Shown: positions 27,701 through 36,220 of the stretch, piece by piece
Position numbering within the stretch: position 1 is the first letter of the stretch
How the letters are laid out: every line of letters starts with the position of its first letter
Assembly (NCBI RefSeq): GCF_018403245.1
Contig: NZ_BOSH01000007.1
Span: 248,001-312,000 of the forward strand
Source of the DNA: Paenibacillus sp. J2TS4
Lineage (GTDB): Bacteria; Bacillota; Bacilli; Paenibacillales; NBRC-103111
Direction: 5' to 3'
DNA length: 64,000 bases
Program-made: the position numbers and the translations under genes
Notes under the pieces: model-generated
What the model was told of the DNA's origin: nothing
Seen by the model: the letters and a program-made list of their open reading frames with translations, nothing else
Database searches by the model: none

Positions 27701-28382
27701 TAGAGTACCTCCTTGTTTGGTCATATGAAATTCATTAATTGAATAAAGGCAAATAGAATCATAGAACCAAAATGTCTACCGAGTTTTGGCGGATACTAAG
27801 CATCTTCTATTGCTTTTTTGCACAGAAAACAAAACATCTTCGAAATAGATGCCAATATGACTGCTAATAAATCTAACTGAAATTTGAATAGAATCAATGG
27901 AGCATGAACAGATATAGGTGTTTCAGATGGCTTAACATGGAGGACTGGCGTAGTATAATTCGTATAGGGGTTACGACATTATGGATCATCTGAAAACGGA
28001 TGGAAAACACAAAAATAACTCTTAATAAAAATCCATTTTAAAACTAATTCGTATCTATTACTTTCCTTTACCCTACAATATTCTGTTATTATGAATTTAT
28101 GAACTTTAATTTTTTTAAAAGTATAACATTACTTCCGCTCTAGTGCAAGCGCTTACTTACCGCTTTTCTTAACGGTTTTTCACCTGCTTTTCACATGTCA
28201 TTAATTGTCGAATAATCAATTGTATTGTCTTTTAAAAGGAATTTAGGATCCCTATGATGAATGATCTATTCAGAGTAATTTTCGGAATGGGGTGTTGATC
28301 TAGACAGTGTCGGAAATAAATCCCAATACTGTATCATTCGCGTATAGGAAGAAAAATCTATATCGATGAGGTGAGTAAATAG
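27701..28382. other. long intergenic region with promoter of the second importer
   Basis: About 680 bp between the divergent binding-protein and HAD genes. It contains a good minus-strand promoter near 28120-28148 (separate entry), which would give a leader of about 410 bases before the binding-protein start. I see no recognised riboswitch in that leader. The rest is AT-rich with no open gene. Confidence 0.5.
28120..28157 (-). promoter_or_regulatory. sigma-A-type promoter with AAGCGCTT operator over its -35
   Basis: On the minus strand TTGCAC (28143-28148) and TATACT (28120-28125) are separated by exactly 17 bases. The -35 box overlaps a TGCAAGCGCTTACT element (28144-28157), which matches the cre consensus at all but two defined positions and has the AAGCGCTT core typical of LacI/CcpA sites. 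Binding there would block the polymerase, so repression by CcpA or a LacI-type protein is likely. Confidence 0.6.
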
Positions 28383-29150
28383 ATGAGCCAATATATTACA
28401 TTCGATCTCGACGAAACCCTTATGCAAAATCCCTTTTCAGAATGGGTATTTCCGGAGATTGATAGTCTTGTAGCCTCCCATCTGGAATTAAAAGATGGAA
28501 TTCTCCCAGAAATAAGAAAAGAACATAGAAAACGGCTAAAGGAAGCGCAAGATGCGGCGGCTTATGACTGGGATGATATTCTGGAACAAATTTTAGTTGA
28601 GAAAAATATACCGATTAACATCGATATTGCTGATTTAGTTCAAAAACATGCAATAGACCCTAAAGTTTACTTATTGGAAAACGATGCTTTAACAGTCTTG
28701 GAAAAATTAAAAAAAAGAGGATATTTACTTGGCGTTGTGACGAATGGCTTTTATAAATACCAAGTTCCTGTCATGAAAACGATTCAATTAGTTACGTATA
28801 TAGATAGAATTATAACCCCTTGTAGTACCGGGTACTGTAAGCCGGAAATTAAAATGGTAGATCAGCTACTAGAAGAAGGGACAATAATCGCTCATGTTGG
28901 AGACCGATTGGATCATGACGTGTACTTTGCCAACCAGCTGGGAGCCCTATCGATTTTGATCGACCATCAGATGCCAGAAGCCGTAAGACGGATCTCGCCT
29001 ACTAAAAGGGTTGAACAGATAGATTATTTAAAGACCATTTTTCAGCAAAAAAAGTATGGAGATTTGCTTCCTGAAGAAAGGTATATGCCAAAAATGATTA
29101 TATATTCCATTCGGGAGTTACTGGAAATAGATTTAAAGAATCATTATTAG
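28383..29150 (+). CDS. HAD-family hydrolase
   Basis: A 255-residue haloacid-dehalogenase-like phosphatase. Motif I is FDLDETL (nucleophilic Asp), motif II VVTNG, motif III the K of CKPEIKM, and motif IV VGDRLDHDV. A helical cap lies between motifs I and II. These enzymes dephosphorylate small metabolites in the cytoplasm; the substrate is unknown. GAGGTGAG stands seven bases before the ATG. It is monocistronic and ends about 120 bases before the ssrA remnant at 29.3 kb. Confidence 0.8.
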   Translation: MSQYITFDLDETLMQNPFSEWVFPEIDSLVASHLELKDGILPEIRKEHRKRLKEAQDAAAYDWDDILEQILVEKNIPINIDIADLVQKHAIDPKVYLLENDALTVLEKLKKRGYLLGVVTNGFYKYQVPVMKTIQLVTYIDRIITPCSTGYCKPEIKMVDQLLEEGTIIAHVGDRLDHDVYFANQLGALSILIDHQMPEAVRRISPTKRVEQIDYLKTIFQQKKYGDLLPEERYMPKMIIYSIRELLEIDLKNHY

Positions 29151-29273
29151 GGGTAATAATAAGGGAAGTTGATGGTTAAGACCATTAAAGGAAAGGCCTA
29201 CTTCATTTTCACGGTCCATAATACTAATGCAACCAGACTTGTCCAAGATATAAATAGCATGGAGATAAAGAAG

Positions 29274-29331
29274 GAGAGTACCTCATTGGTACTCTCTCAC
29301 AGATTTGGTGGAGGCGAGGGGGATTGAACAA
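29274..29331 (-). repeat. ssrA 3'-end remnant (att-like) with terminator hairpin
   Basis: From 29306 about 25 bases follow the tmRNA 3' end (TGGTGGAGGCGAGGGG then ATTGAAC), after which similarity stops. On the minus strand a 9-bp hairpin (29274-29296, GAGAGTACC/GGTACTCTC) and CTTCTTT follow. The flank, including TCCAAGATATAAATAGCATG, is shared with the remnant at 21.0 kb. Confidence 0.75.
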
Positions 29332-29409
29332 GCGTACCCCGTCTCCTCACATGATGTCCCGCTGTGTAAGGCTTTGCTTTATTGGAGGTCAATTTCTTGA
29401 AACAACTAA

Positions 29410-30168
29410 TTAGATTCCGATTTCCCTCATTTTCACCGTTACTTTCTCGACCCTGCCATCCATGCCCGTCCCGTCAAACTTCGGAAGTTTCAATTCGCTT
29501 ACGATGGTTCCATCGCGCATAAACATAATACGCTCCGTCCTCGCGGCAACCTTGGCGTCGTGAGTGACAAGCATTACCGCAGTACCCTCCGCGTTGATTT
29601 CGGAAAAGAGGTCCATAATCTCCTGCGCCGATTTGGAGTTGAGTGCACCCGTAGGCTCGTCGCCGAAAATAATTTTCGGACTGTTCATAAGCGCGCGGCA
29701 TATTCCCGCACGCTGTAGCTGACCTCCCGAAACCTGTGTCATATCGCGCTTTTCAAGCTCCGCAATGCCTACCCTTTTCATAAGCGCTCTTGCTTTTTCC
29801 GTTATTTTCGCGGCATTTTTCCTGTTGCCCCGCATGGACGGAAGAATGATGTTGTCGAGGATATTCAAATTTTTCAGCATAGTCGGCTGTTGAAAAACAA
29901 ATCCCATTTGGGTTCTGCGCAGATCTGCAAGCTCATTCTCCCCGAGCTCCGATAAATCCCTGCCGTCAACAACGACTTTCCCGCCATTAATCCCGTCCGT
30001 CCCGCTCAGTGCAAACATCAGCGTCGATTTTCCCGAGCCCGAGGGTCCCATCACCGCCACGAACTCGCCCTCGTTTATGGAGGCGGACACCCCGTCGAGA
30101 ACATTGCGCTTTTCATCGCCTTCGCCGAAAGATTTGACGATACGATCCCCGATAATGATCTTCTTCAT
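29410..30168 (-). CDS. ABC transporter ATP-binding protein, MacB/LolD class
   Basis: A 252-residue ATPase with Walker A GPSGSGKST, Q-loop FVFQQPTML, signature VSGGQLQRAG, Walker B IIFGDEPTGAL and the switch His in MLVTHD. It partners with the 772-residue FtsX-type permease whose stop codon is four bases upstream. Such pairs expel antimicrobial peptides, drugs or lipoproteins, or remodel the envelope. The C-terminus ends VKMREIGI, the last residues of which are duplicated at 24.07 kb. Confidence 0.9.
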   Translation of the reverse strand: MKKIIIGDRIVKSFGEGDEKRNVLDGVSASINEGEFVAVMGPSGSGKSTLMFALSGTDGINGGKVVVDGRDLSELGENELADLRRTQMGFVFQQPTMLKNLNILDNIILPSMRGNRKNAAKITEKARALMKRVGIAELEKRDMTQVSGGQLQRAGICRALMNSPKIIFGDEPTGALNSKSAQEIMDLFSEINAEGTAVMLVTHDAKVAARTERIMFMRDGTIVSELKLPKFDGTGMDGRVEKVTVKMREIGI

Positions 30169-30172
30169 AGGC

Positions 30173-32491
30173 CTACTCCTTTATATTGTCGGAAATTTTG
30201 ATTTGTCCTGCGCCCGATGTGCCGATAATGGTTGCGATCAGCACCGAGCCTATCATCATCAGCGGACTAAGCAGATACGCAGCAAGCGGATTGACCGTAA
30301 AATGAAACGCCGATGCTCCAAAGGAGGAGATCACCGCGCCCGCAAGTCTCTCTCCGAGAGTGTTGGCCAGAAGCGTACCGAGAGCAACTCCGATAATCAG
30401 GACAAAGACCGAACGCGAAACGTACTGCGCTTGAATATCCGAATTTGTAAAACCGAACGCTTTCATGACGGCAATGGAATATCTGTCTTTGGCGACAAGC
30501 ATTTTCATAAACAACAGGGTAATCAATACCGTTATAATCAGCGCGACAACAATGGCCGAATTGGCGGCCTTTCCGACGGAGTCTATTGTCGAGCCGAAGG
30601 TCTGTGCAATATATTCATCGATGTCCGAAACCTTCGCATAACCAAACCTCTCCGCATATTCCGAAACCTTGCTGGCGATAAGAGACGGATCTGAAAGCTT
30701 CGCACTAATCACGTACCACATAATATCCGCCGAAGGGTCGGTGAAAACAGCCTTGGCCGTCTTACCTCCGTTGGTAATGTCGGAATAAATACCGCTTACC
30801 GTGAGATCTTTTCCCTTCCCCTCCATCACCAGTGTAATCACATCGCCGACCTTTTTGCCCAGCTCATCAGCGTTCAAGGTGGACAGCGCAATTTCGTCTT
30901 CTCTGGCAGGTGCCCTGCCCTCGGAATATTCCACAGGGAATATGGAATGGTCGCCGAGCTCAATTTTTAACCTTTCCTCGGAGCCGTCCTCCGTCTTGAC
31001 TTTGAATGTTTTGGTTGCCAGCACAGCATACTTCGAAATGGCGCGATCATTGCTCATCGTTTTTATAATTTCAGATGCTTTTTCAGAAATCTGGTCGGTC
31101 TGCTGGAGGTCTATGCGTATATCGCTGTTGCCAATCCCCATATATTTGATGAAGCTTTTGGAGGAAATCGTGTTGTGCAGGTTCTGCGGAACCATAATGA
31201 GAAATGCTGAAATCACAAGCACCGCAAGCATGGTGGCGTAAAGCTTTTTCCGGGCAAGAACATCTTTGACCCCGAGAAAAATATTTAGGGGAAACAGCCG
31301 GTTTCCGCTCAGGTTAAAACGCTTTGTGCCCGCGGCTTTTTCCTGTGAAGTGCCAAACCGGATAGCTTCGGCGGCCGATATTTTCCGAAAGCGTCTCAGC
31401 ACTCCATTCACATAGGCAATGATGGCAAGGAATACAAGAAGAATGCCGATGATTCCGAACAACATGGCATAAGAAGAATTTCCGCTCTCCCCCATATAAA
31501 GCCGGATATTTTCAAGAAGCGTGCCTTGGAACACAAAAGAAAGGACAAAACCAAGCATGCAGCCTGCCGCCGCCATCGCCGCGTACTTCGCCACATAAAT
31601 CTTCTTAATGTCGGAGATACGCAGCCCTATAGCCTTCATAACGCCAATTTCCCGGTAATCGTCTTCGATTTTCGCCAGGAGCGTAAAGCGTATGCACATC
31701 AATGCAATGGCAACGACAAGCACGCTGACCAAAAGAATGACCCCGATCATCATCCCGTCAGAAATGGCATTGATCATTTTGAACAGCGGATAGGTAACCG
31801 TGGGGCCGTTCGCTTCAAGTCCCGCGGCAGCATAAGCCGTTTCGAATTCACTGAGCTTCGACAAGTCCTTTAATCTGAATTCAATTAGATACTCTATACT
31901 TCCAGCATTTTTTAACTCCTCGAAATCATTTGTACTGATCAGAAATCTTTTGGAGGAGGCCAGCGCGGAATTCATCTGCGAATCTCGAAGAAAACCCGCA
32001 ACCGTAAATTCCTTCCCGCTTATTAAGGCCTTGTCGCCGACCTTTGTGGTGTTGTCCTTCATATAGCTTATCGGAACATAAAGCTCCCCGTCGGATACGT
32101 CGATAACATTACCGTCAAGATCAAGGAGATAATCGAACTTCTCGCTCTGGACACTGAACCCGTTGTCCTGAACACTATTCGCTAGCGAACGGTCGCCAAA
32201 TCGAATTTGCGAGCCGTCTATATTAAGAAATTCAAGCACCTGAAACTCATCCACATCGGGATTTTGCTCTGCGAAGGCCTGAAGCCGTTCAGAATCGATC
32301 TCCCCCGAGTGCATCTGCATAAAATGCGGCGTTTTCGCCGTTGTCATGAGTTCATTAAGCGCTCCCGAAAGATTTACGAACAGGATGGCCGCAAGCGAAA
32401 CTAGCATAGCTGCAGCAGCAACAAATATTGTGGTGGTCAAGGCGATCAGTTTGCTCTTGGATAGATCATTGCGGATTATTCTGTAATACAT
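30173..32491 (-). CDS. FtsX-domain ABC transporter permease
   Basis: A 772-residue permease with ten predicted membrane segments: one near the start, then two FtsX cores of three segments each plus linkers, and two extracellular domains of about 200 residues. Segments such as VILLVSVLVVAIALMCIRFTLLAKIEDDYREIGVMKAIGL and DRYSIAVMKAFGFTNSDIQAQYV carry the E-I/A-V-M-K-A-x-G-F coupling helix that contacts the ATPase. AGAGGTGACTT precedes the ATG. It lies behind a TetR gene and is probably co-regulated by it. Confidence 0.88.
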   Translation of the reverse strand: MYYRIIRNDLSKSKLIALTTTIFVAAAAMLVSLAAILFVNLSGALNELMTTAKTPHFMQMHSGEIDSERLQAFAEQNPDVDEFQVLEFLNIDGSQIRFGDRSLANSVQDNGFSVQSEKFDYLLDLDGNVIDVSDGELYVPISYMKDNTTKVGDKALISGKEFTVAGFLRDSQMNSALASSKRFLISTNDFEELKNAGSIEYLIEFRLKDLSKLSEFETAYAAAGLEANGPTVTYPLFKMINAISDGMMIGVILLVSVLVVAIALMCIRFTLLAKIEDDYREIGVMKAIGLRISDIKKIYVAKYAAMAAAGCMLGFVLSFVFQGTLLENIRLYMGESGNSSYAMLFGIIGILLVFLAIIAYVNGVLRRFRKISAAEAIRFGTSQEKAAGTKRFNLSGNRLFPLNIFLGVKDVLARKKLYATMLAVLVISAFLIMVPQNLHNTISSKSFIKYMGIGNSDIRIDLQQTDQISEKASEIIKTMSNDRAISKYAVLATKTFKVKTEDGSEERLKIELGDHSIFPVEYSEGRAPAREDEIALSTLNADELGKKVGDVITLVMEGKGKDLTVSGIYSDITNGGKTAKAVFTDPSADIMWYVISAKLSDPSLIASKVSEYAERFGYAKVSDIDEYIAQTFGSTIDSVGKAANSAIVVALIITVLITLLFMKMLVAKDRYSIAVMKAFGFTNSDIQAQYVSRSVFVLIIGVALGTLLANTLGERLAGAVISSFGASAFHFTVNPLAAYLLSPLMMIGSVLIATIIGTSGAGQIKISDNIKE

Positions 32492-32604
32492 AAGTCACCT
32501 CTGTGTTCAAGCTTTTTAGCCCAAACGCCGTGAGCCCATTGCCTATGGCAGAAACAAACTGACTCGACCACAATAGAAGAAATTTTCGGAAGGATTTGCC
32601 GGAG

Positions 32605-33252
32605 TTACTCATTCGCTGCTCCATCGTCCACACCAAACATCTTCATAGCGTCCATTAAGCTTCCGCTTTCAGCACCGAGCAGCCTTTCTACATTGCAAAT
32701 AAAGGCCAGCATGCGTAACAAACGCTCCTCGTCCGTCAGGGTAACCATATCATCGTCAAAGACTGTATTCGCATAGATCACAACCATTTCCATACACTCA
32801 TACGGATACGGTGTGTTGAACAATCCCTGCTCAATTCCCTCGCGGATAATACCCGTCAGGATCGGCGGAACGCCATGAATGATGACCTTTTGGATTTTCT
32901 GATGCATAAGCGCGTTCTGCGGCTTGTGAATGTGCTCCATAATTTCCTGGCTGCTACCGCCGTTTAGGTTCAGCGCCATAACAACGCGGATGATGCGTTC
33001 GACGACGGGGATGCTCTTATCTGCAGCAATTTCCTGCGCCGCACCTAATAGACTGACATTATACCGCTCTATCAGTGCGTCCATAATATCTTCCTTCGAC
33101 TTGAAGTGATAATAAAGCGTTCCCCGCGCTATTCCGACCTTCTCGAGAATATCGTTGGTACTCGTGCCATCAAAGCCCTTCTGACCAAATAGCTCATCCG
33201 CCGCATCAAGGATTTCGTTCCTGCGTTCATCGGCTTCTTTTACCACTCTCAT
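32605..33252 (-). CDS. TetR/AcrR-family transcriptional regulator
   Basis: A 215-residue regulator. The N-terminal HTH is plain: RNEILDAADELFGQKGFDGTSTNDILEKVGIARGTLYYHFKSKEDIM. The C-terminal half is a ligand-binding helical bundle of unknown specificity. It is the first gene before the FtsX/ATPase pair on the same strand and probably represses the whole operon from the palindrome at 33271-33287. Confidence 0.9.
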   Translation of the reverse strand: MRVVKEADERRNEILDAADELFGQKGFDGTSTNDILEKVGIARGTLYYHFKSKEDIMDALIERYNVSLLGAAQEIAADKSIPVVERIIRVVMALNLNGGSSQEIMEHIHKPQNALMHQKIQKVIIHGVPPILTGIIREGIEQGLFNTPYPYECMEMVVIYANTVFDDDMVTLTDEERLLRMLAFICNVERLLGAESGSLMDAMKMFGVDDGAANE

Positions 33253-33270
33253 ATTTTAGACCCCCTATAG

Positions 33271-33318
33271 ACCGACTGCCTGTCGGTTAAATGGTAACAT
33301 AGTATTGGGTGGTGTCAA
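33271..33318 (-). promoter_or_regulatory. TetR-operon promoter and operator
   Basis: On the minus strand TTGACA (33313-33318) and TACCAT (33291-33296) are 16 bases apart. Just downstream, ACCGAC-N5-GTCGGT (33271-33287) is a perfect 6-bp inverted repeat, 19 bases before the TetR start codon. The position, between -10 and the start codon, is as expected for autorepression. Confidence 0.65.
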
Positions 33319-33534
33319 GGGGGTTGTAAATCTTGAAAATAAGGTGTGTAAAACGGAGTTTTGCCATGAAGTAGTTACTAAATTGTTTCCTGTTCTATTA
33401 ACACGACTGTCTTAATGTGTGTCGAATATGGAAACCGAAGTCATTTATTTTTTATTAAATCTCTCCATGAGTTTTGTAGACAAATCGTCTGTGAAACTTC
33501 GGCAAATTTGTTTGAATGCCTCATAACTAAAAAG

Positions 33535-34350
33535 CTATTGTACATACATTTCAGGAAAAACGTGCTCACGTGTAACAACTATCTCGAAAGGGAAATAATA
33601 ATCAATATGCTTAATTAGTTGAATCATATCATTACTAATTGTCTCATACTTAAAAATCTGCGAAGCAACCGTGCTTTTTCCCATAGAGAGCATTGCCCCA
33701 ATATGTCGATAAAAGCCAAACAATGAGACATGCGAGAAGTCATAACCGCTTTCATAAAAAGCAATGTATGGGAATCCGGCTGGGATCCACAATCCTGTAA
33801 TATCACAAAAATTTTCATTATTCAAAGACCGAGTTATCCGGGGGTATTGAAAATATGAATTATTTATTCCTAACCTTTTCGCATACAACTCCACTAAGCA
33901 TTCAAGCTCAGAATAACTCAAACCAAAACTTGCTCGAGATAACTCTTTATTTTCCTCAAAATACCATGAACTACCTGTCTCAATTCTTTTTTCGATACCA
34001 AAATATGAGTTATTAACCCCAGGTAACCTCATAATATAATTCTTAAGCTGCTTATACTTAGAATTACTATAATATTCATGATCGACAAATCCAGTTAACA
34101 AAATGCATCCATTTTTGACTCTAAAAAGTCCTTTCATCTGTTTTCTGCAGTTTGCAGTATGCCTACCACGCAAATAATAAGGCCAACTTTGAAAAGAAAC
34201 TTGATTTTTATCTCTGCAATATATACCTGAATAGCAAAATAATTCTCCCCCATGAGATAAATAGATTGCTTCTGATGATGAATTTGGAAGCACTATATTC
34301 TCTCCTTGCTCCTCAGGGGAATCAATTGTTTCATATAACCCCGATAACAT
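33535..34350 (-). CDS. hypothetical protein, unknown family
   Basis: A 271-residue soluble protein, AT-rich, with no membrane segment and no motif I recognise. It is rich in Tyr, Ser and Asn, with several aromatic clusters (FQSWPYYLRGRH, SSWYFEENKE, GFPYIAFYES). AAGGAGGG stands nine bases before the ATG. It lies 52 bases behind the 282-residue gene on the same strand, so the two are probably co-transcribed. A toxin, immunity or phage-interaction role is possible from its location only. Confidence 0.55.
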   Translation of the reverse strand: MLSGLYETIDSPEEQGENIVLPNSSSEAIYLSHGGELFCYSGIYCRDKNQVSFQSWPYYLRGRHTANCRKQMKGLFRVKNGCILLTGFVDHEYYSNSKYKQLKNYIMRLPGVNNSYFGIEKRIETGSSWYFEENKELSRASFGLSYSELECLVELYAKRLGINNSYFQYPRITRSLNNENFCDITGLWIPAGFPYIAFYESGYDFSHVSLFGFYRHIGAMLSMGKSTVASQIFKYETISNDMIQLIKHIDYYFPFEIVVTREHVFPEMYVQ

Positions 34351-34402
34351 AAATATTGTCCCTCCTTCTTTAATATATATCTGTTCTTATTTTCAAATCA
34401 GC

Positions 34403-35251
34403 TTAGATGTCAAATTTTTTTTGAACTTGAACATAGCGGTTGATTCCATTCCAACAGTCCATAAATATTTCTTGAATCTCACCATCATCCATTTCAAAAT
34501 CACTAGTATCTGTCCGAAATGTTATCATGCCGGTCTGAAGGTCGTATTCCGAATCAAATATAAGATCCCCAGACGGGTGCAGACCAGAAATTTGTAAAGA
34601 TACGGCCAATGAAATTTTATCAGTTTTTGAATCTTCATCAGTATAAAGAATCGCTGAGATTACTACTTTATCATCCTCTCTTTCAAAATAAACCTCATCA
34701 TCCCAAATATTCTCCATCAAAAAGTCGATAATTTCATTGAGCACATACTTGATTTCATTCCTTACTCTACTAATTCTTACGCAAAAAGCTTCATTATCAA
34801 TCTCTTGCAGTTCCTCATAGTTGCAAAACGGATATGGTCCACCATCACTTTCAAATACTCTACAGGGTGCAATAATCAGATCATCTTCTAGATAAAAAAT
34901 AATTTTCATCGGTACAAGTACATTTTCAACGCTTAGAGATTCTTCTTTAGCTTGCAAAAAATCAGCAATTATTTCCTTCATTTCTTGCATCGATTTTTTT
35001 GAAAAAGTTTGCCCCAGTTTAATACCATATTTATATCTCCTTTTCGTAACAATATCTTTTTTTACATCGAACAGAGCTGCAATCAGATTATCAATTATTA
35101 CCTCATCTATAAACATTTCTTTTAATTCATCTGGTGGAAGTAATTCAATATCCAATATTTCACCATTTGCTTTCCTTAAAACGTAGGAGTTAAAAACGGG
35201 AGTCTTGTCACTCATAACATGTTTAAACCGCTCAATAATTTTATCATCCAA
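34403..35251 (-). CDS. hypothetical acidic protein, unknown family
   Basis: A 282-residue acidic protein (many D/E, for example NIWDDEVYFEREDDKVV and DFEMDDGEIQEIFMDC), with no membrane segment or known motif. AAGGAGG lies about 12 bases before the ATG. First gene of a two-gene unit with the 271-residue protein. I cannot assign a function. Confidence 0.55.
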   Translation of the reverse strand: MDDKIIERFKHVMSDKTPVFNSYVLRKANGEILDIELLPPDELKEMFIDEVIIDNLIAALFDVKKDIVTKRRYKYGIKLGQTFSKKSMQEMKEIIADFLQAKEESLSVENVLVPMKIIFYLEDDLIIAPCRVFESDGGPYPFCNYEELQEIDNEAFCVRISRVRNEIKYVLNEIIDFLMENIWDDEVYFEREDDKVVISAILYTDEDSKTDKISLAVSLQISGLHPSGDLIFDSEYDLQTGMITFRTDTSDFEMDDGEIQEIFMDCWNGINRYVQVQKKFDI

Positions 35252-35667
35252 AATAGAGGCCTCCTTAAAAGCAGTTATATCTTCTCTTAAGATCCTTCCT
35301 TGTTCATGTTGACATTTTATAAATGAATAGATTTTCTGGTTGTGCCACAGACGATCTTCAAGTATTTATTACCGTAATTTTCGCGACAATAACATCAACT
35401 GTTCTTATCCGGCACTAATATAAAAGAGACAATTCTCAATACCTTGAATTACGCTCTTATGAGTGATCCGACATCTGTTCCAGCAGCACTTTACCACCTA
35501 CATGCGTGATTCTCTCATGCGGATTGTACAACGATCACTCTTATTAATCTCAGCCGTAGCGAATTCGTTTCTTATGGATGTAAGCCACCCATTTAGTTTG
35601 TTACTGGACGCCAACAATTTCCATTCCAGACTTATTCCTTTTTTATAATAATTCTTTTCAAGGGATA
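35252..35667. other. intergenic region, nothing recognised
   Basis: About 415 bp of AT-rich sequence. A plus-strand frame at 35463-35648 and a minus-strand reading of the same stretch (ending in S-I-R-N-E-F-A-T-A-E) are both open for about 60 codons, so gene debris is possible. Neither has a start with a ribosome binding site. Confidence 0.35.
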
Positions 35668-36126
35668 CTAATTGAGTTCAACCCTACAAAATGTGAAATC
35701 GTGGGCCATAAGCATTTTCACTCCGGCACTTTTCCATTCCCACTCCACCATATTTTTATCGTTAATGGATGCGCTAATTCGATGAAATATTAATGACTGA
35801 ATTATTTCCTCGTATATATAGTTTAAATAGTCCGACCGTGCCCATCTCTTTAAACGAATTGGCAATACCTCATTAATGTCTATAAACTGGTTTAAAAAGG
35901 ATTTCGGAAACATCTGCGTGTATGTTAAGTGATAGAACTCTTTAATTTCATGCCGATTTCCTTTGTAAATATGAGCTTCATTTTGATTAAATTTGAAGGA
36001 TAAAAAAACATCTAAATGTCGCACCTTTACACCTTGGTTAACTATTTCCTCGATGTATTCATTGCTGCCATGACAATATCTCATTGAAATTTTTTTAACT
36101 ACTCTTGTTCCTACCACTAATGTCAT
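35668..36126 (-). CDS. hypothetical protein behind two LexA boxes
   Basis: A 152-residue soluble protein starting MTLVVGTRVVKKISMRYCHGS. I recognise no family. The ATG at 36126 is fixed by AAAGGAGG seven bases upstream; an in-frame start 57 bases earlier would lie inside the operator region. Its promoter carries two SOS boxes (36152-36189), so it should be induced by DNA damage. It sits immediately downstream of the candidate nuclease gene, on the same strand but with its own promoter. Confidence 0.6.
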   Translation of the reverse strand: MTLVVGTRVVKKISMRYCHGSNEYIEEIVNQGVKVRHLDVFLSFKFNQNEAHIYKGNRHEIKEFYHLTYTQMFPKSFLNQFIDINEVLPIRLKRWARSDYLNYIYEEIIQSLIFHRISASINDKNMVEWEWKSAGVKMLMAHDFTFCRVELN

Positions 36127-36151
36127 ACATTTTCCTCCTTTAAATAATAGA

Positions 36152-36189
36152 GAACATTTGTTCCCTACTATTATACAGAACATTAGTTC
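36152..36189 (-). promoter_or_regulatory. tandem LexA (SOS) boxes around a -10 box
   Basis: GAACATTTGTTC (36152-36163) and GAACATTAGTTC (36178-36189) both fit GAAC-N4-GTTC, the Gram-positive LexA half-site pair, with centres 26 bp apart. Between them, on the minus strand, is TATAAT (36170-36175). LexA bound at both would cover the promoter of the 152-residue gene. Confidence 0.75.
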
Positions 36190-36220
36190 CCTTCGGAAGG
36201 AGGCGATTCAAATAATAGGA

